From an uncultured Alphaproteobacteria bacterium (GTDB lineage Bacteria > Pseudomonadota > Alphaproteobacteria > Reyranellales > Reyranellaceae): a DNA stretch of 6,297 nucleotides. Shown one piece after another: positions 1-5,742 of this stretch (position 1 is the stretch's first letter; each line of letters starts with the position of its first letter). Location: positions 1-6,297 of the forward strand of contig CAIYWM010000416.1 in assembly GCA_903929895.1 (NCBI GenBank). The letters are read 5' to 3'. Position numbers and translations under genes: made by a program. The notes under the pieces are model-generated. The model was not told the origin of the DNA, made no database searches, and saw nothing but the letters and a program-made list of their open reading frames with translations.

Positions 1-836
1 AGATCATCCTCGGGTCGATCTCGGGTTTCGGCCAGGACGGCCCTTATGCCGAGCGCGCTGGCTTTGACCAGATCGCCCAGGGGATGGGCGGCCTGATGAT
101 GGTGACCGGCAATCCGGGCGAAGGCCCGATGCGCGCCGGCATTGCCGTCGCCGATGTGGGCGCGGGCCTGCACTGCGCCATCGGCATCCTGATCGCGCTG
201 CTGGAGCGTGACACGTCGGGCCAGGGGCAGTGGGTCTCGTCCTCGCTGCTGCAGGCCATGATCTCGATGTGCGACTTCCAGGCCGCGCGCTGGACGCTGG
301 CCAAGGACGTGCCCGGCCAGGCCGGCAACAACCATCCGACCTCGATCCCGACCGGGGTGTTCAAGACCAGCGACGGCTACATCAACATCGCGGCGTCGGG
401 CGGCCATATCTACAAGCGGTTCTGCGAGGCCATCGCCTCGCCGGAACTGATGACCGACGAGCGCTTCAGCACCGACAAGGGCCGCGCCAAGAACCGCGAT
501 GCCCTGAACGACGAGATCAACAAGCGCGTCGTGAAGTACGGCAGCGCCGACCTGGTCGAGAAGCTGAACAAGGCCGGCGTGCCCGCCGGGCCGATCTACA
601 AGATGGACGAGATGTTCGCCGATCCGCAGGTCAAGCACCTCAAGATGGCGCATCCTGTGCACTCGCCCAAGCTGGGCGACATCGAGCTGATCGGCCAGGC
701 GATCAACATGAGCCGCACGCCGTTCGAGATGAAGACTGCAACGCCGGAGCAGGGCGAACATACCGACGCCGTGCTGAAGGAAGCCGGCTTCGACGCCGCG
801 GCGATCGCCGACTTCCGCAAGCGGGGCGTGATCTGA
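1..836 (+). CDS. Class III CoA transferase (CaiB/BaiF family), 5' truncated by the window edge
   Basis: This is the C-terminal 277 residues of a family III CoA transferase. The frame is open from base 3, so the true start lies upstream; members are about 400 residues, so roughly 110-125 residues are missing. The family moves CoA from a donor thioester to a carboxylic acid in the cytoplasm, through a covalent aspartyl intermediate. The catalytic Asp should be the GAT at 153-155, in RAGIAVADVGAGLH, which matches the GD/AD-x-x-x-G-x-H context of formyl-CoA transferase and CaiB. Also typical are SGFGQDGPY near the left edge, the GQGQWVSSSLLQA strand-helix (about 219-260), IPTGVFKTSDGYINIAA (about 345-395) and AGVPAGPIY (about 571-599). 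The crotonase gene starts 2 bp after the TGA, so the two are probably translationally coupled. The acyl substrate cannot be assigned; family membership is secure, while names such as formyl-CoA or carnitinyl-CoA transferase would be guesses. Confidence 0.95.
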   Translation, partial: IILGSISGFGQDGPYAERAGFDQIAQGMGGLMMVTGNPGEGPMRAGIAVADVGAGLHCAIGILIALLERDTSGQGQWVSSSLLQAMISMCDFQAARWTLAKDVPGQAGNNHPTSIPTGVFKTSDGYINIAASGGHIYKRFCEAIASPELMTDERFSTDKGRAKNRDALNDEINKRVVKYGSADLVEKLNKAGVPAGPIYKMDEMFADPQVKHLKMAHPVHSPKLGDIELIGQAINMSRTPFEMKTATPEQGEHTDAVLKEAGFDAAAIADFRKRGVI

Positions 837-838
837 GC

Positions 839-1633
839 ATGATCAGCCCGACACCGAACATGATCGCGGAGAAGGTGGGACCGGTCGGCCGGCTCGTCTT
901 CAACAAGCCGCACAAGCACAACGCCACCTCGACCGACATGTGGGAGGCGATCCCGGTCATTCTCGACGACTTCGAGAACGATCCTGAGATCCGCGTCGTG
1001 GTCGTAACGGGCGCGGGCGACAAGGCCTTCGTCTCGGGCGCCGACATCTCGGAGTTCGAGAAGGCGCGCAATACGCCCGAGCAGGTCGCCTACTACGACA
1101 AGATCGGCGAGCAGGCCAACCGGCGGCTGAACAAGTGCTCCAAGCCGACGATTGCGCGCATCCGCGGCTATTGCATCGGCGGCGGGCTGGCGGTGTCGCT
1201 GCTCTGCGACATCCGCATCGCCTCAGAGAACAGCCGGTTCGGCGTTCCGGCGGCGCGGCTCGGCCTGGGGTATCGCGCCAGCGGCCTGAAGATCCTGACC
1301 GATCTCGTGGGCCCGTCCCACGCCAAGGAGATCTTCTTCACCGCCCGGCACTTCAATGCGCAGGAAGCCTTCGGCATGGGCCTGGTTACACGGGTCGTGC
1401 CCGACAGCGAGCTCGATTCCTACGTCGACAACTACTGCCGGATGATCGGCGAGAATGCGCCGCTCACCATGCATGCCGCCAAGCGCACGATCGAGGAGCT
1501 GACGCGCCTCGACGGCGAGCCGGACTTCGCCCGCCTCAACGGGCTGGTGAAGCAGTGCTTCGATTCGGAAGATTACATCGAAGGCCGCACCGCCTTCATG
1601 GAGAAGCGTAAGCCGGTATTCAAGGGACGCTGA
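839..1633 (+). CDS. Enoyl-CoA hydratase/isomerase (crotonase) superfamily protein lacking the usual catalytic glutamates
   Basis: This 264-residue protein is of normal crotonase length (about 260). It shows the first oxyanion-hole segment FVSGADISEF (residues 64-73), the second one in IRGYCIGGGLAVSLLCDIRIA (about 108-128), FGVPAARLGLGY (134-145), and the C-terminal SEDYIEGRTAFMEKRKPVFKG helix (243-263). It should bind an acyl-CoA and stabilise a thioester enolate. In mitochondrial enoyl-CoA hydratase the two catalytic glutamates sit in GGGCE and FGQPE; here these positions are Ala118 (GGGLA) and Ala138 (FGVPA). Simple hydration of a 2-enoyl-CoA is therefore uncertain, and decarboxylase, isomerase or another crotonase chemistry is possible. 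The ATG at 839 was chosen because it lies 2 bp after the CoA-transferase stop. The frame stays open upstream to 230, but that part encodes arginine-rich nonsense across the transferase gene. A second ATG at 860 is possible. The Shine-Dalgarno is weak, which fits translational coupling. Confidence 0.93.
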   Translation: MISPTPNMIAEKVGPVGRLVFNKPHKHNATSTDMWEAIPVILDDFENDPEIRVVVVTGAGDKAFVSGADISEFEKARNTPEQVAYYDKIGEQANRRLNKCSKPTIARIRGYCIGGGLAVSLLCDIRIASENSRFGVPAARLGLGYRASGLKILTDLVGPSHAKEIFFTARHFNAQEAFGMGLVTRVVPDSELDSYVDNYCRMIGENAPLTMHAAKRTIEELTRLDGEPDFARLNGLVKQCFDSEDYIEGRTAFMEKRKPVFKGR

Positions 1634-1638
1634 AGGAG
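1633..1638 (+). promoter_or_regulatory. Ribosome binding site of the PhyH dioxygenase gene
   Basis: AAGGAG begins on the last base of the crotonase stop codon and lies 6 bp before the ATG at 1645. It fixes the start of the dioxygenase and shows that this gene has its own strong initiation signal inside the operon, unlike its upstream neighbour. Confidence 0.8.
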
Positions 1639-1644
1639 ACGGTC

Positions 1645-2526
1645 ATGACGGCGCTGACACAAGAGCAACGCGACGCGTTCTGGCGCGACGGGTATCTCAT
1701 GGTGAAGGACGCCGTCACGCCGGCGCAGCTCGCCGCCTTGAAAGGCGAGATCGCAGGGTGGGTCGAGCAGAGCCGGGCCCACGCCACGCCCTTCGGCCCG
1801 CCGACAGTCGACGGCCGCCCGCGCTTCGACATGGGCGCCGAGCACAGTGCGGAAAAGCCCGCGCTGCGGCGGATCAACAATCCGTCCGACATTTCCGACG
1901 CCTATCGCGAGGTCATGCTCGACGCCCGCATGGTCGACATGGTGGCCGAGCTGATCGGGCCGGACGTCAAGTTCCACCACTGCAAGATCAACCTCAAGCT
2001 CCCGGGCGCGCGCACCGAGGTCAACTACCATCAGGATTTCGCCTATACGCCGCACACCAACGACGACATCGTGACGGCGCTGCTGTTCCTCGACGACGTC
2101 GACGGGAGCAACGGCTGCCTCACTGTGGTGCCGGGCTCGCACAAGGGGCCGGTCCTGTCGCTGTTCGAGGGCGAGCGTTTCACGGGTGCGGTCGCCCCCG
2201 ACGAGGAGAAGAAGGCGCTTGGCCAGTCGATCCCCTGCCTCGGCAAGGCGGGCAGCGTCTGCCTGATGCACACGCGGCTGCTCCACGGCTCGGCCGCCAA
2301 CGGCGCTGACAAGTCGCGCGGCCTCTACATCTGCGTCTACACCGCCGCCGACGCGGTTCCGATCGCGCGCAACCCGATGCCGAGCCTGAACGAAGGCCGC
2401 ATCGTTCGCGGCAAGGAAGCCCGTTTCGCCCGCCTCAAGGAAGGGTTGGTGGAACTCCCCAAGCAGCCCAAGACCGCTTCGTTCTTCACCGTGCTGGGAC
2501 AGGATTCCAAGCAGGCGGCCGAGTGA
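1645..2526 (+). CDS. Phytanoyl-CoA dioxygenase (PhyH) family Fe(II)/2-oxoglutarate oxygenase
   Basis: This 293-residue protein belongs to the PhyH family: non-haem iron enzymes that use O2 and 2-oxoglutarate to hydroxylate a substrate, giving succinate and CO2. The N-terminus has the typical FWRDGYLMVKDAVTPAQL helix-strand (12-29). The iron facial triad is readable: His129 and Asp131 in NYHQDFAY, and distal His214 in LLHGSAAN. Arg225 in KSRGLY is placed to bind the 2-oxoglutarate carboxylate. ALLFLDDVDGSNGCLTVVPGSHKG (145-168) is the conserved core strand of the family. Known members hydroxylate phytanoyl-CoA, ectoine and many secondary metabolites, so the fold does not name the substrate. 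The position after a CoA transferase and a crotonase suggests a carboxylic acid or its CoA thioester (inference). The gap to the crotonase is 11 bp, and the 3' end overlaps the next gene by GTGA. No signal peptide, so cytoplasmic. Confidence 0.93.
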   Translation: MTALTQEQRDAFWRDGYLMVKDAVTPAQLAALKGEIAGWVEQSRAHATPFGPPTVDGRPRFDMGAEHSAEKPALRRINNPSDISDAYREVMLDARMVDMVAELIGPDVKFHHCKINLKLPGARTEVNYHQDFAYTPHTNDDIVTALLFLDDVDGSNGCLTVVPGSHKGPVLSLFEGERFTGAVAPDEEKKALGQSIPCLGKAGSVCLMHTRLLHGSAANGADKSRGLYICVYTAADAVPIARNPMPSLNEGRIVRGKEARFARLKEGLVELPKQPKTASFFTVLGQDSKQAAE

Positions 2527-3317
2527 GCGATCCGCTGCCGGCGATCACGGAGGCCGCGGCCGCCGGCGAGATCGCCGATCTCTTTGTCGACATCCGCACG
2601 ACCGTCGGCGTCCGTGTGGTCAATCTCGTGTGGCGCCATCTCGCCACCATGGACGGGGCGCTGCCCTGGGCCTGGGCGGCGGTGAAGCCGCTCTATCTCG
2701 CCGGGCTGCCTGACGCCGCGATGGCGGCCTTTCATCGGACGATGGACATTCCCCGGCTGGCCTCGCTGGCCGGCGAGGAACCCGCCAGCGTCGATGCCGT
2801 GCTGGCGAGTTACGACCATTCCAACACGATCAACCTGTTTGCCCTCGGCGCCCTGCGCGCCTGGCTGAATGGCGAGGTGGCCCGCGACGGGACGATCGCG
2901 CCGGGCCCGCGCAAGGCGGCGCCCGACCTGGCCCTGCCCAAGCTGGCCTCCGAGGAAGACGTGGATGCCGCGACCTGGGCCCTGGTTCTGCGCCTCAACA
3001 GATTCGGCGACGAGCCTCAGCCGCTGATCCTGGCCAGCATGTACCGCCACCTGGCCCATGCGCCATCATTCCTTCAGCGCGTCGACGCGGTCCTTGCCCC
3101 GGTCGCCGCCGACGGCTCCCTGCGCAAGGCGATCCTGGACAATCGAAGCACAGCCGCGGCTCTCGCCGCCGACATCGCCCGCGCGATCTCGGCTGCGCGG
3201 CCGCCCCATGCCGCGAAAATCGAGAAGGCCGTCGGCCTGTTCGTCGACCACGCCATCGGAAAAATGGTCACCATCTGCCGGGCGATTCGCACGGCGCGTG
3301 GCATGGCTGAGTTGTAG
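2523..3317 (+). CDS. DehI-like (group I 2-haloacid dehalogenase family) protein with internal duplication
   Basis: This 264-residue soluble protein starts at a GTG that overlaps the dioxygenase stop (GTGA at 2523-2526), so translation is probably coupled. The sequence resembles the DehI family (Pfam name: halocarboxylic acid dehydrogenase DehI), whose characterised member is a 2-haloacid dehalogenase built as a pseudo-dimer of two repeats of about 130 residues. The same duplication is visible here: VNLVWRHLATMDGAL (33-47) against LILASMYRHLAHAPSFL (168-184), with RHLA at 38-41 and 175-178, an offset of 137 residues. Candidate active-site residues by analogy are Asn101 or Asn104 in SYDHSNTINLF and Asp163 in FGDEPQ; I could not align them rigorously. 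It is about 30 residues shorter than DehI. Most proteins of this family have no tested dehalogenase activity, so the chemistry is open. No membrane segment or signal peptide. It ends 14 bp before the convergent acetyltransferase gene, with no clear terminator between them. Confidence 0.8.
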   Translation: MSDPLPAITEAAAAGEIADLFVDIRTTVGVRVVNLVWRHLATMDGALPWAWAAVKPLYLAGLPDAAMAAFHRTMDIPRLASLAGEEPASVDAVLASYDHSNTINLFALGALRAWLNGEVARDGTIAPGPRKAAPDLALPKLASEEDVDAATWALVLRLNRFGDEPQPLILASMYRHLAHAPSFLQRVDAVLAPVAADGSLRKAILDNRSTAAALAADIARAISAARPPHAAKIEKAVGLFVDHAIGKMVTICRAIRTARGMAEL

Positions 3318-3331
3318 AAGGTACGTCAGCT

Positions 3332-3931
3332 CTATAGCAACTTGTGCTTCCAGGTCACTCCAGACCGAGTGACTTTTGCAGGAATGCCGACGGCCAGTGA
3401 ATTCGGCGCAATATGGCCCGACACTATGCTCCCTGCTCCTATAATCGACCCGGCCTCGATGTGCGAACCCTTGAGAATAATCACCCGTTCGGCCACCCAA
3501 ACGCGTTCTTCGATGATGACGTTTTGCGCGGGGTTCACGCGCTCGCCGCTGGCGATGTCAATGATGGAGTGCATATCACTGACCGAGATGTCGGTACCGG
3601 AAGCGAACAGGCAGCCGCCGCCAATCTCGATGCGTCGCGCTTCGTGAAGCAACAACCGGACTTGTCCGCTGAAGCCTGATCGGTCGCCAATGGAAATGTG
3701 GGCATTCTTTGCGGCATGAATGAAGAGGCTCCCAAGATTGCAGTTGCTGCCAATGAGGACCTTACAGTCCGAGCCGAGAGTAATGCGTAGATTGGCTGCC
3801 TTTGTACCTGGCCCGATGGCGAGATGGTTTCCGCTTCCGCGGACTTTGATTGTGCCTTTGAGCTGTGAATCGTCTTGGGCGTAATAGGAGATAAGATTGT
3901 TGATGCCTTCATTGACAATATCGAGACTCAT
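3332..3931 (-). CDS. Hexapeptide-repeat (LbH) acyltransferase, WbbJ/O-acetyltransferase-like
   Basis: This 199-residue protein has many [LIV]-G-x4 hexapeptide repeats (LAIGPG, ITLGSD, VLIGSN, ISIGDR, IEIGGG; residues 38-106), which form a left-handed beta-helix. The second half matches acetyl-CoA-dependent O-acetyltransferases of surface-polysaccharide loci: SVSDMHSIID (116-125, with His121 as candidate catalytic base), SGERVNPAQNVII (128-140), VWVAERVIILKG (144-155), GAGSIV (165-170) and PNSLAVGIPAKVTR (176-189). It probably transfers an acetyl or similar group to a sugar hydroxyl or amine in the cytoplasm; the acceptor is unknown. The start is supported by AGGAA 7 bp upstream. It lies 38 bp downstream of the deacetylase gene on the same strand and may share its transcript. 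GC is clearly lower than in all neighbours (26 of 60 bases at 3841-3900, against 41 of 60 at 4321-4380), and codons are less biased, which suggests horizontal acquisition. Confidence 0.9.
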   Translation of the reverse strand: MSLDIVNEGINNLISYYAQDDSQLKGTIKVRGSGNHLAIGPGTKAANLRITLGSDCKVLIGSNCNLGSLFIHAAKNAHISIGDRSGFSGQVRLLLHEARRIEIGGGCLFASGTDISVSDMHSIIDIASGERVNPAQNVIIEERVWVAERVIILKGSHIEAGSIIGAGSIVSGHIAPNSLAVGIPAKVTRSGVTWKHKLL

Positions 3932-3938
3932 GCAGCAA

Positions 3939-3943
3939 TTCCT
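3939..3943 (-). promoter_or_regulatory. Ribosome binding site of the acetyltransferase gene
   Basis: On the minus strand AGGAA lies 7 bp before the ATG whose first base is 3931. It lies in the 38-bp gap after the deacetylase stop and supports initiation at this ATG. Confidence 0.6.
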
Positions 3944-3969
3944 GTGAAAGCTCGTTTACGCCACTCTGG

Positions 3970-4827
3970 TTACTCCGCCGCCTTGCGCGCGGTGCCGTTA
4001 TGCGCGAGCCATTCGCCCATCGCCTGTTCCATCGTCATGAACACGGCGCCGCCTTCGATCAGGCGCTGGATCAGACGTTCCAGCATCATCATGCGGTGGC
4101 CGCGGCCGATCACATGCGGGTGGAAGGTGTAGGTGAGGATGCCGAAGTCGGGCTGGACGCGGGTCATGTAGGTGAAGTCGTCGACGAAATTGTCGAGCAC
4201 GTTGGTGGCGTTCATCAGACCCTGCTGAACCGAGCCGTTGGGCAGGCGCATGTATTCGAAGTGCGGGAAGTCGTCGAGCGACCAGCTGATCGGCATCTCG
4301 AGCAGGGGCGTCTCGCGGCCGCGCACGAACGGCGTCAGCAGTTCGGCGACGTCGCCCTGGCGGGCGAAGTAGCAGTCGTAGTCGTGGCCCATCATCGAGC
4401 TGTCGTACTGGATGCCGTGCTTGAGCAGCAGTTCGATCGAGTGGGGCGAGAGATCCCAGGCGGGAGAACGGTAGCCGCGCGCCGTCCGGCCGCTGATGCG
4501 CTTGATCGAGTCGTTGCCACGGACGATCTCCTCCTCTTCCTCCTCGCGCGAGAGGGTGACGGGCAGGCGGTGCGTCCAGCCGTGATGGGCCAGTTCGTGG
4601 CCCGCCTCGACATAGGGCGCGACGGCCTGCGGCGTGCTGTCGATCGTATGGCCGGGGGTGAAGAACGTGCCCTTGATGCCGTAGCGCTCCATCAGGGCGA
4701 CCAGCCGCGGTATGACCACGATATCGTACTCGCCGCGCGAGATCGCCGTGGGTGAGGTCATGCCGCGGGCGATGAAGCCCGAGAGATGGTCATGGTCGAA
4801 GGTGAGGCAGACGATGTGGCGCGGCAT
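3970..4827 (-). CDS. Polysaccharide deacetylase family (CE4/NodB fold, HpPgdA/PuuE-like) cytoplasmic hydrolase
   Basis: This 285-residue protein has the NodB homology fold. Motif 1 is CLTFDHDH (7-14, with Asp11 and Asp13 as catalytic and metal-binding aspartates). Motif 2 is GHELAHHGWTH (76-86), where His82 and His86 should be zinc ligands. Motif 3 is RGYRSPAWDLSP (117-128). A late conserved segment is TFHPHVIGRGHR (234-245). MGHDYDCYF (146-154) and EMPISWSLDDFPHFEY (177-192) are typical of the HpPgdA-like branch rather than of secreted chitin or xylan deacetylases. There is no signal peptide or membrane anchor, so it is cytoplasmic and, as with PuuE allantoinase and cyclic imidases of the same fold, probably hydrolyses a small amide or imide rather than a polymer (inference). 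A run of six glutamates lies at 95-100. The start ATG is preceded by GGAG with an 8-bp spacer. It is transcribed away from the sirtuin gene, and the acetyltransferase gene follows after 38 bp. Confidence 0.92.
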   Translation of the reverse strand: MPRHIVCLTFDHDHLSGFIARGMTSPTAISRGEYDIVVIPRLVALMERYGIKGTFFTPGHTIDSTPQAVAPYVEAGHELAHHGWTHRLPVTLSREEEEEEIVRGNDSIKRISGRTARGYRSPAWDLSPHSIELLLKHGIQYDSSMMGHDYDCYFARQGDVAELLTPFVRGRETPLLEMPISWSLDDFPHFEYMRLPNGSVQQGLMNATNVLDNFVDDFTYMTRVQPDFGILTYTFHPHVIGRGHRMMMLERLIQRLIEGGAVFMTMEQAMGEWLAHNGTARKAAE

Positions 4828-4879
4828 GGCGGCGGCTCCGGCGAGGGTTCCCTGAGGGGTCGGCGAAGCTTAGGCCGGA

Positions 4880-4912
4880 TTGTCGTGCGCGCCCATCGCC
4901 GGATGCTATCCT
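4880..4912 (+). promoter_or_regulatory. Candidate promoter of the sirtuin gene
   Basis: TGCTATCCT at 4904-4912 reads as an extended -10 element (TGn then TATCCT). The best -35-like hexamer upstream, TTGTCG at 4880-4885, gives a 21-bp spacer, which is long, so the call rests mainly on the extended -10. Transcription would start about 15 bp before the sirtuin ATG, leaving a short leader containing its ribosome binding site. Confidence 0.35.
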
Positions 4913-4922
4913 GACGGTCCAG

Positions 4923-4927
4923 GGAGG
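4923..4927 (+). promoter_or_regulatory. Ribosome binding site that sets the sirtuin start
   Basis: GGAGG lies 6 bp before the ATG at 4934. The reading frame is open further upstream, to a TTG at 4880, but that extension has no Shine-Dalgarno and runs through the probable promoter, so 4934 is preferred. Confidence 0.8.
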
Positions 4928-4933
4928 AGACTG

Positions 4934-5680
4934 ATGGACGAAGCCGAACGCCTACGCGAGATGGTCGATGCGGCCCAGCGGATCGTGGCCTTCACGGGGG
5001 CGGGCATTTCGACCGAGTCCGGCATCCCGGATTTCCGGTCGCCCGGCGGGATCTGGACCCGCTACAAGCCGATCTACTTCGACGACTTCATGGCCTCCGA
5101 GGAGATGCGGCGCGAGTCCTGGCATCGCAAGTTCGCCACTGATGAGACCATGCTGAAGGCCGAGCCCAATGCCGGCCATCGCGCGCTCGCCAAGCTGGTG
5201 GAGCAAGGGCGCATGAGCGCCATCATCACCCAGAATGTCGACGGGCTGCACCAGCGCTCGGGAGTCCCGGACTCGAAGATCATCGAGCTGCACGGCAACA
5301 CGACCTACGCCACCTGCCTGGACTGCGGGCACCGTCACGAGCTCGCCCCGATCCGGCGGGCCTTCCTGGAGAAGGGCACGCTGCCGATCTGTGAGAAATG
5401 CGAAGGCATCGTGAAGACCGCGACGATCTCCTTCGGTCAGGCGATGCCCGAGGTGCCGATGCTGCGTGCCCAGGAGGAAACGCTGGCCTGCGACCTGTTC
5501 ATCGTCCTGGGCAGCTCGCTGATCGTCTATCCCGCGGCCGGATTCCCGCAGCTTGCCCGCCGCAATGGTGCCAGGTTCGTCATCGTGAATCGCGAGCCCA
5601 CCGATCAGGACGCCGATGCCGATCTGGTCATTCACAAGGAGATCGGACCGACGTTGAGCCGCGCCATAGGCGTGAATTGA
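4934..5680 (+). CDS. Sir2 family NAD-dependent protein deacylase (sirtuin)
   Basis: This 248-residue protein is a complete single-domain bacterial sirtuin. It removes acyl groups from lysines, consuming NAD+ and releasing nicotinamide and O-acyl-ADP-ribose. Visible elements are the NAD-binding FTGAGISTESGIPDFRSP (20-37), TQNVDGLH (99-106), the catalytic His120 in ELHGN, a structural zinc site with Cys128, Cys131, Cys153 and Cys156, LGSSLIVYPAAGFP (192-205) and VIVNREPT (216-223). The Tyr-x-x-Arg pair that marks CobB/SIRT5-type desuccinylases is not present; the ungapped equivalent positions before PNAGH are His64 and Phe67, so deacetylation or another acyl preference is more likely. The usual FGE after the zinc module reads FGQ (Gln169). 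CoA-linked acyl metabolism in the neighbouring operon makes a role in reversing lysine acylation plausible but unproven. It is divergent from the deacetylase gene and followed after 62 bp by the TAXI gene. Confidence 0.95.
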   Translation: MDEAERLREMVDAAQRIVAFTGAGISTESGIPDFRSPGGIWTRYKPIYFDDFMASEEMRRESWHRKFATDETMLKAEPNAGHRALAKLVEQGRMSAIITQNVDGLHQRSGVPDSKIIELHGNTTYATCLDCGHRHELAPIRRAFLEKGTLPICEKCEGIVKTATISFGQAMPEVPMLRAQEETLACDLFIVLGSSLIVYPAAGFPQLARRNGARFVIVNREPTDQDADADLVIHKEIGPTLSRAIGVN

Positions 5681-5730
5681 ACGCCGATCGTTGCGGCGCG
5701 GCGTCGGACGCGATCTAATCCCCGAAGAGC

Positions 5731-5736
5731 AAGGAG
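5731..5736 (+). promoter_or_regulatory. Ribosome binding site of the TAXI protein gene
   Basis: AAGGAG lies 6 bp before the ATG at 5743. The 62-bp gap after the sirtuin stop (5681-5742) shows no good hairpin with a T-run, so read-through from the sirtuin gene is possible. Confidence 0.8.
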
Positions 5737-5742
5737 ACTCCA

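Larger units (their letters stand above)
3332..3960. other. Low-GC islet covering the acetyltransferase gene
   Basis: Base composition drops abruptly just past the DehI-like gene stop and recovers before the deacetylase gene end at 3970. The tract matches the acetyltransferase gene and its leader almost exactly. I see no transposase, no flanking direct repeat and no tRNA that would mark an insertion mechanism. Boundaries are by eye. Confidence 0.6.
4828..4933. promoter_or_regulatory. Divergent intergenic region between the deacetylase and sirtuin genes
   Basis: This 106-bp non-coding stretch must hold the promoters of both divergent genes. It contains a direct repeat of GCCGGAT at 4874-4880 and 4898-4904 (24 bp start to start), and an inverted TCCGGCG at 4837-4843, partly overlapping the deacetylase ribosome binding site. 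The repeats could be operator half-sites or chance in GC-rich DNA. No convincing promoter was found for the minus strand. Confidence 0.5.

Noticed and set aside
230..838. In-frame upstream extension of the crotonase gene to 230, giving a 467-residue protein.
   Set aside because: The extension is arginine-rich, out-of-frame translation of the CoA transferase gene. The crotonase fold begins at about 839, right after the transferase stop.
1573..2286. Long antisense open frame of 237 codons opposite the dioxygenase.
   Set aside because: It is a shadow of GC-biased codons; composition is Arg/Val/Asp-rich with no family motif, while the plus strand has a clear PhyH protein.
3306..3342. Possible bidirectional terminator between the convergent DehI-like and acetyltransferase genes (GCTGA/TCAGC and AGTTG/CAACT pairs).
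   Set aside because: Stems of only 5 bp with long or bulged loops and no T-run; not convincing.
3386..3403. Exact 18-base identity (CGACGGCCAGTGAATTCG) with the M13 forward primer/EcoRI region of pUC lacZ-alpha vectors, which suggests vector contamination or a chimeric join.
   Set aside because: Flanking bases on both sides diverge from the vector. On the minus strand the stretch encodes NSLAV inside PNSLAVGIPAK, the family-typical C-terminal motif of hexapeptide acetyltransferases, with the frame intact on both sides. lacZ-alpha happens to encode NSLAV with the same codons. Coincidence is the better explanation.
3342..3647. Open frame of 101 codons antisense to the acetyltransferase.
   Set aside because: It mirrors the conserved acetyltransferase 3' half; such antisense frames over hexapeptide genes are common spurious predictions, and it has no ribosome binding site of note.
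4527..4550. GAG/GAA codon repeat giving six consecutive glutamates in the deacetylase, considered as a simple-sequence repeat.
   Set aside because: Short, mixed codons, in a loop-helix where related proteins are also acidic; no sign of slippage.
4000..4755. Open frame of 251 codons on the plus strand opposite the deacetylase.
   Set aside because: His/Val/Gly/Arg-rich low-information sequence; the minus strand carries all NodB motifs in order.
5681..5720. Possible terminator after the sirtuin gene (GATCG at 5686-5690 with CGATC at 5711-5715).
   Set aside because: Only 5 paired bases around a 20-base loop and no T-run.
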